Source: Manis javanica
Taxonomy: Eukaryota; Chordata; Mammalia; Pholidota; Manidae
Assembly (NCBI RefSeq): GCF_040802235.1
Contig: NC_133167.1
Coordinates: 12,082,501 to 12,146,500, forward strand
Reading direction: 5' to 3'
DNA length: 64,000 nt
The notes under the pieces are model-generated. The model was not told where the DNA came from. It did no database searches and saw only the letters and a program-made list of their open reading frames with translations. The position numbers and the translations under genes were made by a program. Within the stretch, counting starts at the first letter, position 1, and each line of letters starts with the position of its first letter. Positions 48,190-61,544 of the stretch are shown piece by piece.

Positions 48190-48600
48190 CTGCCACTGAT
48201 TTTAGCAGCCAAAGATGATGCTCTCCTGAAACAGTTGTTACTGTGGATAGATAATGTGGTTGTTTCCACTTTGTTTAGTTTCATTGCTTGCTGTTATTAA
48301 TCTCTGGGTGCACAAATGCAAGGACTTCTCTGGGGTGCATCCTTCTTTGACTTTAGCAATACTGCCAGATTTTTTTCCAAAGACATTGTACCACTTTCCA
48401 CCCTCACACACACAGACAACCTTGACAGTACACTTACTGTCAGACTTTTCTATTTTTGTTGGTTTGCTGGGTATAAAATGGTGTCCTGTTGCTGTTTTCA
48501 TTAGCATTTCCCTGTTCACAAAGGAGAGCTTCTTTTTACTTTTACCAGTCATTCTTGTTTCTTTTTTACACTGACAGTTTAGCATATATTTGTGAGATTT
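48190..48600 (-). mobile_element. L1M 3' region, antisense, right part
   Basis: 'tttgactttagcaatactgc', 'tttttttccaaagacattgt', 'accactttccaccctcacac' and 'cattagcatttccctgttca' match the antisense L1 3' series. It is probably the continuation of the fragment at 47045-47780. Confidence 0.65.
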
Positions 48601-49619
48601 GGGTTCCTATCAGCAAGTGTTTTAAAAATAAATGGTAGGATGATTATTAGAAGTTGGTTTGGAAAAGGAAATTTGTTTCATTTATTTAAGTTAGTATTTT
48701 CTCAAAATTAGGTTGGTAATTAGGAACAGAACCTTTCCATCATCAAGTTTGTGGACTCTATTACTCACTATGTAAGTGTCCTGCATAAAATTCTCATAAT
48801 GAGATTCACAATAATAAATGTAAGCAGGTGTCTCCATTTAAGAAAATTCCAAGTATTTGAAATTTTGCCCAAATCTAGGGCTATTTGGACTGTAGAGTTT
48901 CCTGGTCCCAAGCATTGTTCATGCAAATGTTTTGTTTAAATCAAACTGGATTATGCAGTATAAAAATGCCTTTTTGAATGGTAGTAAATAACCAGCCTGA
49001 AAGGCAGACACATAATTTCAAAGTCTCAGATTTTTCCAGGCATGAATTATAGTGGTAGTATATAGTTTTTAAATTAACAGAATCTTCTTGACTTTAAGTT
49101 TAGGTTAATAGTTAAATTCTATACTATTATGAAAATGTGTGGTTATACAAGAGTTTGATATCCCATGTCCCATGATATCCCCTTATTTAATGGAATAACT
49201 AGTGACTTATTTCCTGGTATTAAATTTTATGAAGCAGGTGATCATGAAATTTTGAATTGTACTCATTAAGCCTGTAAACTATATAACCTTCAACCTATTA
49301 AATTTTCTCTTGAAAAAGTGATTCAGACATATGAAATGATTATTAGACATGGGTAAGATTATAGATTATCGTTGTCTGCCATAGTTAGATGTTATTTTTC
49401 AACTTAACTATTAACACAACTAAAATTTGTGGAAAAAATAGAAAAATAACTATATTTTATTGTCACAGGGCTGCTGTTGATCAGGACTGTGACTTGGACC
49501 TGGATGTGGGAATGAAATTCTATGGGTTCTGGGGGCAAAATTAAACCTTCCAGAAATAGGTGAAAGGGCACCAGCAGAAGTGGAGCAGACAGCTTGAGCT
49601 GACCCAACAGGAGAATCAG

Positions 49620-49715
49620 ACCTAGAGTGGTTAGGTAACTTGCTTGAGATTATGCAATTTTGTATGGTGGAGATCAGACTCAAGCTCCAGAACACAATCT
49701 TAGCTACTCTGTTGT
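49620..49715 (-). repeat. MIR SINE fragment, antisense
   Basis: 'gtggttaggtaacttgcttg' followed by 'gagatcagactcaagctcca' fits the antisense MIR core. Confidence 0.5.
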
Positions 49716-49731
49716 AAAAAATACTGTGCAT

Positions 49732-49733
<2 letters not shown>

Positions 49734-49771
<38 letters not shown>

Positions 49772-49772
49772 A
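49734..49772. repeat. (TG)n microsatellite
   Basis: A pure TG run of about 18 units. Confidence 0.97.
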
Positions 49773-50155
49773 CGCTAAGATATCAGAATGTAATACATTT
49801 TAGAGCATAATGCAAAACAAATGCATAGTTTGGAAAATGCAGTTTAATGTTATTGAGTGTAGAATCCAACTCGATTTGTGTTCTTCTGTCGCTTACTAAA
49901 TGCAAAAGCAATCTCTATGAAAGTATATTGTAAATAACTGATTGAAATGAAAATATTTAACTTTGCGGAACAGCCTTAATCATTTAATGTGTGGGGCCCG
50001 TTTCATGTTATGTGGTGAACTTCCAGCTGACTCAAGTGTCCGAATGGACACTTTGTTATACTTACATAACTATTTATCTGTAGGAGTTGTTTTAACAATA
50101 CTGAAGGACACAGACACTCAAATTTTGTATCTTGGAGAAGAGCTGGGAGAGAAAT

Positions 50156-50182
50156 AAAACAAACAAAACAAAAACAAAAACA
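50156..50182. repeat. (AAAAC)n short repeat
   Basis: Imperfect AAAAC/AACAA units (aaaacaaacaaaacaaaaac). Confidence 0.85.
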
Positions 50183-53100
50183 AGCCCATATGACTTTTCT
50201 TCTACCCTCTATCCCAAATCAATTAGGAAATCACTTCAAAAAGCTGAAACATACCCACATATGTCATTGTAACAGGAACTTTCTGCAAGTACTTGGCGTG
50301 CACAACTGGCCTCAAAATGGAAGGACGCTCCACCCCATAGGATCCAGGGACTTTGTGGGCAAATCCTTACCTGAGTGGGTATTTTTCCCACATTTCTCCC
50401 ACTTCCTTAACAACATGTTGTAGACAAATAAAATTGATTAAAATAAATAGTAAGGGCAGTTTTGAATGAAGAAATAATCATAATTGGGCAACCTGGGGCT
50501 GGTAGGTAAGGTCACAGATTTGGATAAGGAGGCATTAGTATCTATTTAGCCTTAGCAGAAATAACAGATTCATGAACTGATGATTGACTGAGTGGTTAAC
50601 GAACTTCTCAGTACTACTGTCAGGTTGTCTGATAAATACGGGATACACTGCTGAAGGAGGCATTATGGTCCCCACCACACTGGTTGTTCAGCACAAGGTA
50701 AAGCTCTCCTATTCCCCCACCTTTAGCAGACTCCTTTGATTTTTGCCCAACTTTCCCCCAAAATGCACTTTCTGAAACATAATGCTGATTGTTGCATCTG
50801 GGCATATGTGTTTAAAATCAATGAATATATATACATATAATAATATAAAAATTATAAACAATATGTTTTTATGTCACATATGCATTCCATCACATTTATG
50901 GAGTTGTTTTCATGCAAGACCAAGAAGGGTGTGTACAAGTGTGTGCCTGAAACCCAATAATCTTTGTGTGTGCACACACACACACACGCATCTGAAATCC
51001 AAGATTCTTGGTAATACAAACCAATTTCAATTTCCTTACTAGGAAGAAATACACTCATGTATGTCAGAAATTGGATTTGACCTAAATGATGGCAAGTATT
51101 GTTTCATTCATCTTATGTTGAGATGCTGACAACACATTTTTAGAAAATTACATCATCCTATGATTGCCATTAAGTTGACAAATTGTCCCTTAGAATCTTA
51201 AAATAGCTATGTCTCCTCAGAGGAGAGAACCTGCACACCCCCCAGAACACATCACAACAATCAGTCTCACTTCTGTTCATCTAAATAATGTATTAATAGT
51301 ATGATTTTTGGAGAACAATCATGATTTTAAAAAGAGGAAAAAATTGCTTTTAAAATATTTTATGTTGCTGGGTTAAGTTGTTTGGCAGAAAATAGATCTC
51401 TTTGCCTCATGATTAGATCATTATTTCTCTACTGCCTCGCCAATGTGTTCACCATATTTTATCTCGGTTTCTGCTGTGACTCATCTGTTCTGCTCTATAG
51501 ACTATATTGACAACAGATGAACATAAATGTACGTCTTATTCTCAAAATATGTCAGTGACATATAGTTACAATCGTTGATTCCCCTTTTAAAAAATACCAC
51601 ATACTTTACTGTTGATTTCAATACTATTTGCTTATGAATCATTATTAATGTGAGCATTCTAGATGAGAGAGAAAAATAACATTAAACTGTTGGTAGTTTC
51701 AAATTATGAAAAGCCACAGGTAAGTGCCCTATCTGCCTAGACAAATAGTTGTGTACATGTTGCGTCTGTGTCTTTGACTGAGCTAGATTCATGTGGAGTC
51801 AAGGCCCGCGGACAGCATGTGGGCTATTCAGGTGGGCTTGAAATCAATGCCACATTTTCCGGGCTTCAGCTTGCTGGTTTAGCTTTGTCAACTGGTCACA
51901 TGGCTTGACTGAAAGCCTGGGAAATTGCCTAATTTTGGCTGTTGATCCTGAGCTTAATAATCATGAAACCAGTAGACTGTGTTTTGCAGCATGAGAACTG
52001 GACATAAGAAATGTTCAATCTTTTTGTTCCCCCTCACATTCCAGTCTGACACCAAAGCCAGAGCTAAGGCTGTTTGTGAAGGAGCTTCCAGCAACGAGAG
52101 GATAAACCCTCTGCTTCAGAAGGGAAGATCTGGTGTCAGAAAATTCAGGAGCAGGACATTGTGTTTGACAGAAAAGAGTAGGCATTGAACAGCTGGAACC
52201 AAATGGAAGCCGAGAGGGAGTAGATGCCAGGACTATAAAAAATGGATATAAAGAAGAAAATCAGACAGAAGCATGGGACGCTGAAGTGGGATTGGTTTGA
52301 GAATTTGTATTTTAGCCAGAAAAAAAAAAAATTAAAGCATGCTTTCCTGAGCTTTGAAGTTGCCAACCTCCAAATTCGCAGTTGTCTTCTTTTTAGTTAA
52401 CCATGAGAGTCTCTTTCAGGTCTCGGAAGCCCAGGGCCTCTATTAGTTGGGGAATGTGGTCCTTCTCCGTATCTGTTCAGGAAACGACCGCAGCATGTGG
52501 TCTGGGTGACAGCCTTTACTCATTCAAAATCCCACACATAATAACAGGGTTCCTGGGGGTATGGAGGGCTACACATGCAGAAAATCTGACAAACTAAATG
52601 TTAGATGATTGCTCTCCACCGAGGCCCAACCCATAAAGCTGTTTCTCCCTTACATAATCATCAAAGTGCTCTTAACAATTCAAACCAAAGGCTTAGAAAA
52701 CGTACAGCAATTCAAAAAGAGATTGTTGCTAATGGGTAACAGAGCCTTATATACATTTACATGAGAGCTTGGAAAACCTAGAACTCCCCCAACTTCAGCT
52801 GCAAATTTTGCCCTTCTGTGAAAGCAATGAGTGTTCTGTCTTAGGGAGAGAGTGATGGCTAAGGTGGGGTGCATTTTGCTCATTCCACTCAGCCACTAAT
52901 TCAGTCCTGCAGGGAATGACAGCTCACTCCATGCCAATCCTTGGGGCAGTGCTTCTCCCTTCCAGCTATTCAGAAACAGATATGGGCATGGTGCCCATGA
53001 TTAGTAGGAGAGTAGAGGAGACTGAATATTTGGTTAAGAAGAATGGTTATAAAATGTTCCCTCATGCACTCTATTTGAAAATGTACGAATACTGCATTTG

Positions 53101-54499
53101 GAAAGCAAGTTGTCAGGTAGGTATAATATTCTTTAAAGTTCTCTTTCTGGTATGGAAATCCAGTCAAATGGGAGCTTTGGGACAGCTCTAACCTAGGGGG
53201 CCACCCCACCGTGATGGTGAACCCATGTTATTCCAACAGAGCAACTGACATGGAGAGACGTGGGCGCTGGCCACGAGGTGGTGGCCTCTGTGCTCTGCTG
53301 CCAGGGATAAGGAAAACCAGATGCGATCATAAGTAGAATTACAGCCCAAACCAGGATTACGTGAATAACTCAGTCAACGCGAGGTTTTGTTTGATTCAAT
53401 TTTCTAGATAATTTCATCAATGATTAACCTAACTTTGTTAGCAGAGATCTAAAAGGAGAGCCAGCTTAAACACATCCAGCCAGGAAAGGCCTGCACTTCC
53501 TTTTGGTTTTTTTTAAGTAGTAGACACATCCCCAGTTATTGGCTTCTTTGGCTAGACAGTGCTATTCACAATGTTTTTGACACAGCAGAAAAATTACTAA
53601 AAGGCTTTGTTTAGAAATCAAAATGAAAATGAACAAGCTGGAGAAGGAATTATATTGAATAATTACCTTAGATGTTTTACCCAGATGGTATACCAGGTCA
53701 AACTGCTGAATCAGTCGATAATCGGGCTCTGCCTCTGTCTCTTTAACTGCAATATCATTTTATTTATATTTCTCTTCATGTAATTCTTTGCATGAACAGT
53801 GAGATTTGTGCCAGTGGCTGAGTTGTCTTCAAAAGTAAAAGTTGGATGGTTCATTCCACCCTAAAATGATATTTTTGGCCTCCCTGTATTGCACAACCTG
53901 TGAAAATGCATATCAAAGGTCCAAAGCTGGACGGAATGACCCATCCACTCTTGCCATTTCCTGAAAATGAAATGATTGGATACCCTATTGGATTAGGAAA
54001 TCCTGTCAGAAGTTTTTCTTGGTCCAATTTTAGTCTTAACTTATGCTTGAGCTTGGGAAGTTAAAAAAATAAGTAAGAGGATTTGCTACTTGGGCAAGAA
54101 TGTACATTTAGATAATACCAACTCCTAGGTTTTTAAAAAAATCTTGATCTCTTACTCCTATCAATCAGAACATTGAAAAATTTCCTTTTAAGTCAAAAAC
54201 CTCTAAGCAAATACCAATTATATTATTAAAAATAACTCTTGTTTTGAGCATGAAATCTAAGAAGTTTTCTATATGTTATAAAAGTCCAGATAGAAATAGA
54301 AAATCTTGACCTCTAGATCAACAATTTTAGTTTTCATTTTTACTTCTGTAGTTTATATAGAAAAAGTCATGGTAATACATTTACAAAGCAAATTATGTGC
54401 TAGTGTCAAACGTGTTAACGAGACCTGTTAAAGCTGCCTGACTCAAACGGAACAGCCATGGTAGACTCAACATAAACACAAGTAGCTCATAATGTTTTG

Positions 54500-54630
54500 T
54501 GGCTTTGTAGTTTGCAAAGAATTTTAAGAGGGGATTATCTTAAAATAATCTGGTCTCATTTAAACTTTGCAAACCCTATGATGGGGAAACTGAAGCTTAA
54601 AGAGTTTGAATGAAATTTTTGGCCAAAATG
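54500..54630 (-). repeat. MIR-like remnant, antisense
   Basis: 'aaactttgcaaaccctatga' followed by 'tggggaaactgaagcttaaa' resembles the antisense MIR core. Diverged. Confidence 0.45.
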
Positions 54631-55048
54631 TTCATATTTTAGCTGGTTATTTTTCTTTTCATTTAGGGACATTTTAGTTAGTTGACATTTCAAGGTTCCC
54701 CCTCCACCTTTCCTATCCCTACCAAGTGTAAAGATTTAACAACTCTTTCAAATAAAAATAGAAATGAAACAGAAGCATGAAGCAGTAAGGGGGACTGAAA
54801 ACAAGAAATAGATGGTGGACCCGGAAATAGAACGAGGTATCGCTTCTGAGTTATAGGTACTGAATGGACCTCATTCAAGGAAGGCATCTGAAACCAGGCT
54901 TAAAACTGGAAACCGGGGTTTGGAATGGGGCTCCACTTCCCTTGAATATGCCTGGGAAAAGCTGCCACCCCCTCCCATTTCTTAAAGCCATATTCTTAAC
55001 ACACAGCCTCTCAGTCTTGGCTGAGCTACCAGATGGCTGGATCTTGGG

Positions 55049-55080
<32 letters not shown>

Positions 55081-55094
55081 TCTCTGTCTCTCTG

Positions 55095-55142
<48 letters not shown>
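55049..55142. repeat. (TC)n microsatellite, 94 bp
   Basis: Almost pure TC dinucleotides with a few G interruptions in the 5' half and a pure tract of about 46 bp in the 3' half. Homopurine-homopyrimidine mirror sequence of this length can form triplex (H-DNA). Open frames reading RERERE or SLSLSL through it are artefacts. Confidence 0.97.
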
Positions 55143-55149
<7 letters not shown>

Positions 55150-57570
55150 TGTGATGGTGTCACGAGACTGGGATGGAAAGTGGGATGGCCACATACTCTG
55201 ATTCAAGATTAGTCTGAAGACTAAAATTCCAGAAAGTATGAGGAAAACAAATGCTGAGAAAAGTGCCCCCTTAAGTGCCCCCTTAAATCAATAATTCAAA
55301 GATGAGTTGGATCCTGACTACACGAAATAACAATATAATCTGGGAAAGACTGCTTTAGAAGTATAGCAAAATGTGGCCATCATTGCAAAGTAGTGATGTA
55401 ATAAAAGTTTAATCACATAACTGGAAAGTTGCATTATTATAAAAGTAATGAAATGTATTTTGTTTATTTTCCAGCTTCTATGGGGAAAATAAAAGGAAAA
55501 ATGTTTTTGTTCTTATGTTTTATTTATTGCATATGTTAGTAAGCTAAAAAAAAAACCCAGACCACTATTACAAATTTTGTATCATACACTAAATTGGAAA
55601 ATCCCAAATGATCATAAAGGGATCACTTCCCAATACACCCTCCCACCCAGACTCCCTCTACCAGGAGTGTGTACGTCTTCCATTCAACCTACAGATGAGA
55701 ATAGGCAGACGATAGAGATCAATCACCAATTAATTATAACTCCATTAAAGTATTTAATGACCCCTAAAGTGGAGTTTACTTTAGAATCTTCAAGAAGGAA
55801 AGGAAGAATTAGTGGCTGAATAAAAAATAACAAAGTAAGGACATACAGATTTTTTTTAATGAACCGGCTGATAATTATGGAAATAAAAATTATATCCCCT
55901 GAGACTAAAGAATAAACTTAGGAGTTCAAGAGGACTGGTGTGTTAAAAGATGGTACTGATTTCACAGAGAACAAAATTCAGAGAAATTAGGAGATGAAAA
56001 ATATGAAAGACAAATAGGTCAGCTTTTTAAAATTAAGAGGAGAAATAAAATGTTGAGCTTCTAAGGCAGCAGAGGCAAAAAAATTTAAACATATCATTTC
56101 AACCGAACACATGAAAGAAAAAAAAAAAGACACAAAGTCAGGATTAGTAGATATCTCAAAATCAAATGTTAGGCATTAATCTAAATATATCCATAACCGC
56201 TCACAATAATGTCAGCTGATAGATCTTACCCATTACAAAAAAGAGTATATACTTAGTGATTATACTAACTAAAATACATATACTATAATGTGATGTACTA
56301 TCCCATAATAATATTATAGCATTTTTTATTCTTAAAAATCCTATTTTTTGTAAAGCAACTTCCCTCCACTTAATTGGACTTTTTCAGCAACCAACCTCTT
56401 TCTCAACACAGACACACACAGAATGTCATTTTGAAATTTTTAATTGTCTCCAAAAGATATATAAGAAAGTCATTTATGCTACCATGGCATCTAATCACTC
56501 TAGAAGTAGGTGATACCATTCAAAAATTCCCAGAGTCAAAATGTGGGTTTAAACTTTATGTTTTGATTTGAGAATTTTCTTATCCTATTATAGGCATTTG
56601 TTTCCGGTGAGTTTTAAGGTTGCGTTTTTTTTAAAAAATAACCTTTATATTCTGACTAATGGGAATTTTTTAATGATGTCACCTACTTCTTATGGTTCTG
56701 AAATACCATAGCAGCCCAAAATGCTTTCTCATATATCTTTTGAAGTCATTAAAATGATATTTTGTGTGTTTGTGTGTTGAAAACAACTTAGTTGTTGAAA
56801 AATCCTAATTAAGTGAAAAAAAACTCCCCCAAAATAGAAAAGGATTTTTATTTTTTAAATGCCATACGGAAAGATGATGCTCTAAATACAGTTTAATTCT
56901 GCAATTTGATACAATATAACTCATATTTAAGGAAGAAAGAATCCCAGGCACATCTCAAATTCTGAAATCATTTCTTGGTCAGGCAGAATTCTTTAAAATT
57001 TAAGCATTATTACAAGAGAATATCCTTACTGAAAGAAAAATTTTTTACGTAGGGAAACTTTCAGGCCGTGGAAGAAAAAGTGGGTGTTTGTTTCCTTTGG
57101 GAAACCAAGGTGTTGGTTAATTTATGTGCACTTTGGTGAAACTCTGGCAGGGCACCCTGCCATGCCTCGTGCCTCCTACCCAGAATGAGCTGAGCCAGAC
57201 TCTCTCCCGAAGGGGTCATGTGGTTCTCTTATTGCGCATCCGTCCATCTCTTATCAGCGAGGGCACGTCATATCCTAGGCTTGCGCAATCAGCACATGGC
57301 GCATGGGGGGCGCACTAGCACACTCCAAGCAGCAGGGATGAGTCCGATTTAAAAAGGACTTCACAATGTCCTTGTAAGAGGAACTAGACAGAAATCATTC
57401 TTAAAGATTTTTAACTTATGGCTGGGTCTAAGTGGCAGTTAAACTGCACAGAAATGGGGAGAAAGAAAAATATGGAAGGCTATTAAAGGTTTAGAAAGCT
57501 CAGTATTTTTTTTAGCTAATTCCCTACTTTTCCTCACCTGTTACTGCCTTCTACTTTCTGCTTTCTCTCT
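55143..57570. other. Intronic sequence; nothing recognised
   Basis: AT-rich, with A runs at about 55546 and 56119. A short duplication 'aagtgcccccttaagtgccc' occurs at about 55260-55285. The part 57120-57330 is GC-richer with a chance open frame. No exon or named repeat was seen. Confidence 0.4.
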
Positions 57571-57576
57571 CTTTCT

Positions 57577-57618
<42 letters not shown>

Positions 57619-57657
57619 CAGATGCACGTGTGCGCACACACACACTCACACACACAG
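57577..57657. repeat. (CA)n compound microsatellite
   Basis: A pure CA run of about 19 units followed by a degenerate CA/TG tail. It is preceded by a CT-rich stretch. Confidence 0.95.
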
Positions 57658-57766
57658 CCCTGCAGCCTGTGCTAGATATTCTATCTCATTTCTATAACAC
57701 TGTCAGTGATCCTAGGGAGTCAGTGGTTAAACTGAAAAGAACTACAGGAAACTGTAAATTCCTTTC

Positions 57767-57850
57767 AAAAACTGGCATTAAACACATGTAGGATGCCATC
57801 ATGGATGCAAAACTGGCATTAAACACATCTAGGGTGTCATCATGGATGCC
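57767..57850. repeat. 42-bp tandem duplication
   Basis: The unit that starts aaaactggcattaaacacat (57767) recurs at 57809 with a period of 42 bp and only about three mismatches between copies. It is a recent-looking local duplication of otherwise unremarkable sequence. Confidence 0.9.
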
Positions 57851-58464
57851 TGTTCTTAAGTAATGTCAGGTGCAGATTTAGTTCCCCCAAGCCAAGCACA
57901 GTGAAGTGTTGGAGGGCTTATCATCTCGGTAATTTGTGAATCTAGCTTGTTTGATGCACATGTCCCAACTCTCCACTTTACTTTGGCTGTACTGATCTGA
58001 CTATAATCACATTCATATCAGAATTATGAATTTTCTGTTCATATTTTTACCAGTCAAGAGAAACACAGATTGCTGAATGGCATTTAATTATATTTTTCTT
58101 GGAGTCATTTCTGATAGTACTTTCAAATCCTCAAAACCTCACTATCCCTTTCATAGCAGTGCATTTAAAGATTCAAACACCAACACCTACATACTTTTTT
58201 GAGTGATCAGGGGCCTTTAGGTTAGGGAGTTTTAATCTGCTTGCTATCTGATATGTAAATGATATTTTCTTATTTTTCTTTAGGGTAATGATTACTCCAT
58301 ATATTTACAAGAAAAGGGCATGTAGTTTGATTTTTACAGAGAAATTAACTGTGTACTCTCCTTGATATGTATTCACTCAGAGTATTAATCAAGACTGAAT
58401 TATTATTTAACCCTGCTGTAGCTAGTCAGGAAAATGAATTTCTAAATGTTTGGATATACAACTG

Positions 58465-58700
58465 AGTTTATGACTGTTAGAGTCTGTGTGACCTGAGGCA
58501 ACTAACAGGACCTTTCTGAGCTTCCATTTTGTCTGCTATAAAGATGTGGATGATAATCACACCTGCCTTATAGGGTTTTCATGAAAATTAAGTTGCTTAA
58601 AATGCAAGTAATTTTTAACATTCTATCTATTACAGAGCCAATGCTCATAACTGTTAGCCATTATCGTTATTATTATTATCATTAGTTATAAGAATCAAAT
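58465..58700 (+). repeat. MIR SINE
   Basis: 'gtctgtgtgacctgaggcaa', 'ctttctgagcttccattttg', 'tctgctataaagatgtggat' and 'ttatagggttttcatgaaaa' are in sense MIR order. Confidence 0.7.
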
Positions 58701-60810
58701 GAGATAAATTCTTTGTAAACTGTAAGTGCCTTTCAACTCTCAGGAGATGTATTGGCTTTACTCTTAATTATCTCTTTGATTATCTGATGGAAAAGCCAAC
58801 TTCTCTTAATACGGTAAGTTTTTGAAAGCTGAGTATAAAGCTGAGAAAACTGATGTTGTTACACAGTAGATTAAAGGATTGGGGAATTGTCTTCCTCTCT
58901 TTTATTCTGAAAATAAATCAGAAGCAGATAGAATTTAGTATGAAATTATTACTGAAATGAAATGAACTTAGAAGTGTATTTTGGATGATTTATATATTCT
59001 CCCTAATTGTCACGCATGCCTCCAAAGCTCCTTATTTAACAAAGAAATAATGCAGGATACTTTTAGCCTTTGGTTTGTGTGAAAGCTTTGAGTCTGATTA
59101 TTTGCCCATTACGGTCTGGTCCAGAGCAGAGTCAAGAAATCTGGACGAAGGGCCTTCAGCCTGTGGCAAATCAAGTAAGTGGGCCTCAAGTTTCCTTCCG
59201 TGTAATCAGGGACGTTTTCACCCTGTCTATTCTGGATTTCAAGTTTGGAATGAGTGGAGCCTCATTTTGAGAAGTCTGGAGACATGTTGTATATAATACT
59301 GAAATGCTACTGATAGTGATAATACCGAGGAAGCTGTTTTTGAGTTCTCCTTCCTCCTTAATGAATTTGGGAGACAGTAGGTTTTCCTTCTCCCAGGTAG
59401 CACACATGAGCTAGTCTTTTCTATGTCTGCATGGGGCTTGCTCCACTGAGTTGTTCTCAGGGGGGTTCGTCTCCAAAGGCCGCTCAGGCCATGTTGACAG
59501 GGCACTTCTGCTCTCACTGTGGCTGAGAGCCACTAGGACCTTTCTTGGAGAGCCTAACATCTTTGGGTGCCTTTTTACAGTACCTGCAGCAGTTTGCATA
59601 TTGATGTGGCCTTCCTGCTGGTATCCAGATGTCCCTGCAGGCCCTCAACTCTTCCTTTCACTCAACTCCATCCTGCTGTGCATTTCAGTTGGCTGAGAAT
59701 CTTTGCTAAATAAAGGACAGAGAGCCTCCTGTTTTGTTTACTCATTAAAGATGAGGCTTAAATGACTGCATTTCATTTTAAACACTCTATCATAAACATT
59801 TTATTATATAGGAAAGCCATATATACACTGAAGTCATAACTGCAGACTTCTGTTTACCTCCCGTTGGCTGGTGACATTGATCTCAGTATGTGACACCCTT
59901 TGAGAGCTAAGTCAGTTTGATTTTCCTTTGCTCTTCAAGCTAACTTGATTTTCCGACCTCTTTCCTCTCTGGCTAATGAAAAGGAATCATGTTAAGGAGC
60001 TGGAACTTCCGTTGTACCTATGGCAGGTTAGTTTGTGTGACAGATATTTAATTGTCTTTTATTTAATTGTCTTCCCTGAAGCAAAGAAAGAAAATTTTAC
60101 CTTTAACTTCTCTACTTTCCATAGAAAACCCTAAGTCCTTCCTGGCACTACTACAACATGATCTTTTTTGTCTTTTTGTAATTATCTCCTTTGGCGTGAG
60201 ACCCTCTTTGACCCAGACCATTGGGCAATCGAGAGAGCCACGCTTGCTGTGAAACACTTACACGACACACAGATGCTACTATAGATAACGTATCAGTATT
60301 TTCCATCACTGTTTAGCTTTATCAGCCAAGGCACGTCCTGCTGTCAGGCACAGTGAGTCACAGTCAGGCTGCTTCTGAAACTTGAAATATGTCATTATGT
60401 TTCCCTTCAACATATTTGACTTATCATCAGAGAAGATAATCAGACTTTTACTCCCAGTTGGTATGATTTAGACCAGGGAGGACGAGGGGGTCCCTGCGCC
60501 CTTGCTGTGTTACATCACTTATCAGCTGGTCTGTTTAATAAAGGCTAAATGCTGGTTTGGAAGAAAGTTTCATAGCATTTAATACTATAAAAGTTTTGTT
60601 TCTAATCCTGGATTAGTTATGTTTCTCCTATAAAGCACTTCTCTTTTCTGTATTCATTTTTCAAGGGTGAGTCAATATTTCCAAGTCCCTTTCATTCTTT
60701 AAAAATGAACTGCATGAACTGTCTCACTTAAACCACAACATGAAGTGCCTGAACTCATCTTAGGACAAGTACATACCTGAAACTCCCCCTCCTGGGCCCA
60801 CGTGGGCTTT
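58701..60810. other. Intronic sequence; candidate regulatory motifs only
   Basis: No exon or named repeat was seen. A 15-bp direct duplication (tatttaattgtcttt type) occurs at about 60047-60073. An AP-1 consensus tgagtca lies at 60354-60360, and two GATA-type sites lie at 60421-60426 (ttatca) and 60434-60439 (agataa). Confidence 0.4.
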
Positions 60811-60814
60811 CTAC

Positions 60815-61012
60815 AGCAATGGTTCTCAAAGTGGGGGCCCCCCTTCCCCCTCCCATAGCAGCATGAACATCACATGGCAAGTCTTAGAAATGCAGGTTAT
60901 CAGGCCCACCTCGCACCCCCACCCCCTGATTCAGAAAGTCTGAGGGGAGGGGGTCGCAGTGTGCTTGGACAAGCCCTTGAGGCAGTGCTGGTGGCCCAGA
61001 AAGTGATGACCT
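60815..61012 (+). mobile_element. MER5A (hAT-Charlie non-autonomous DNA transposon)
   Basis: It opens 'agcaatggttctcaaagtgg', the signature MER5A start, and continues 'catgaacatcacatggcaag', 'tcttagaaatgcaggttatc', 'ccctgattcagaaagtctga', 'gtgcttggacaagcccttga'. It is close to the usual length, with the last terminal repeat degraded. Confidence 0.88.
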
Positions 61013-61527
61013 TCTTTCTTCTCCCTCTGATGCTCCTGCTCTCCTAGTCCTACTTCCCTTTCTCAGATTCTGCTCTTCAAGAGAAACTGCTACCAGGCAC
61101 GTGCACCCTGACTGGTGCCTTTGTCTCAGGTATTAGCTTGGTGCGCCTTCCTTCCACTTGGACCCTATAAAGTTCTGTCTCCCACCCTGGTAGATTGATT
61201 GTATTAACCTCTCCAGTTCTTTACACTTCTCCCCATCCAGGTCCTTTGGGGGTGCCTCCCATGCGGACTCCAGGCTTGGCGTTTATGATTCACTTTGGCC
61301 AATGAGATGGTCATAAACTTGACAGGCATACAGAAGTTTAGCAAGCTCTGTTTCCCTTTTGTTCCTCCGCCTTCATCCTGAAAGTGTGCCTGGCTAGCTA
61401 CTGGCAGGTGATGCTTAATGGGGAAGACAGAAGTCTGTCTAGCTGACCTGCGGCCAACCGTGGACACATGAGTGGATCCCCAGCCAATACCGGAACTGTC
61501 TGGTCAATCCAAAGACTCTTTAGCAAT

Positions 61528-61544
61528 AGAAAATAATTGCTTTC
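61528..61544. repeat. Target-site duplication, left copy
   Basis: agaaaataattgctttc, identical to the copy at 62392-62408. Confidence 0.97.

Larger units (their letters stand above)
48601..54499. other. Intronic sequence; microsatellites and one MIR only
   Basis: Mostly unique-looking AT-rich DNA of nearly 6 kb, with few recognisable repeats: an antisense MIR piece (49620-49715), a (TG)n tract and an (AAAAC)n tract. No exon was recognised. Repeat-poor intronic sequence next to a promoter is a reasonable place to look for enhancers. Confidence 0.4.

Noticed and set aside
54864..55154. Open frames reading Ser-Leu or Arg-Glu repeats
   Set aside because: These are artefacts of the TC microsatellite on both strands.
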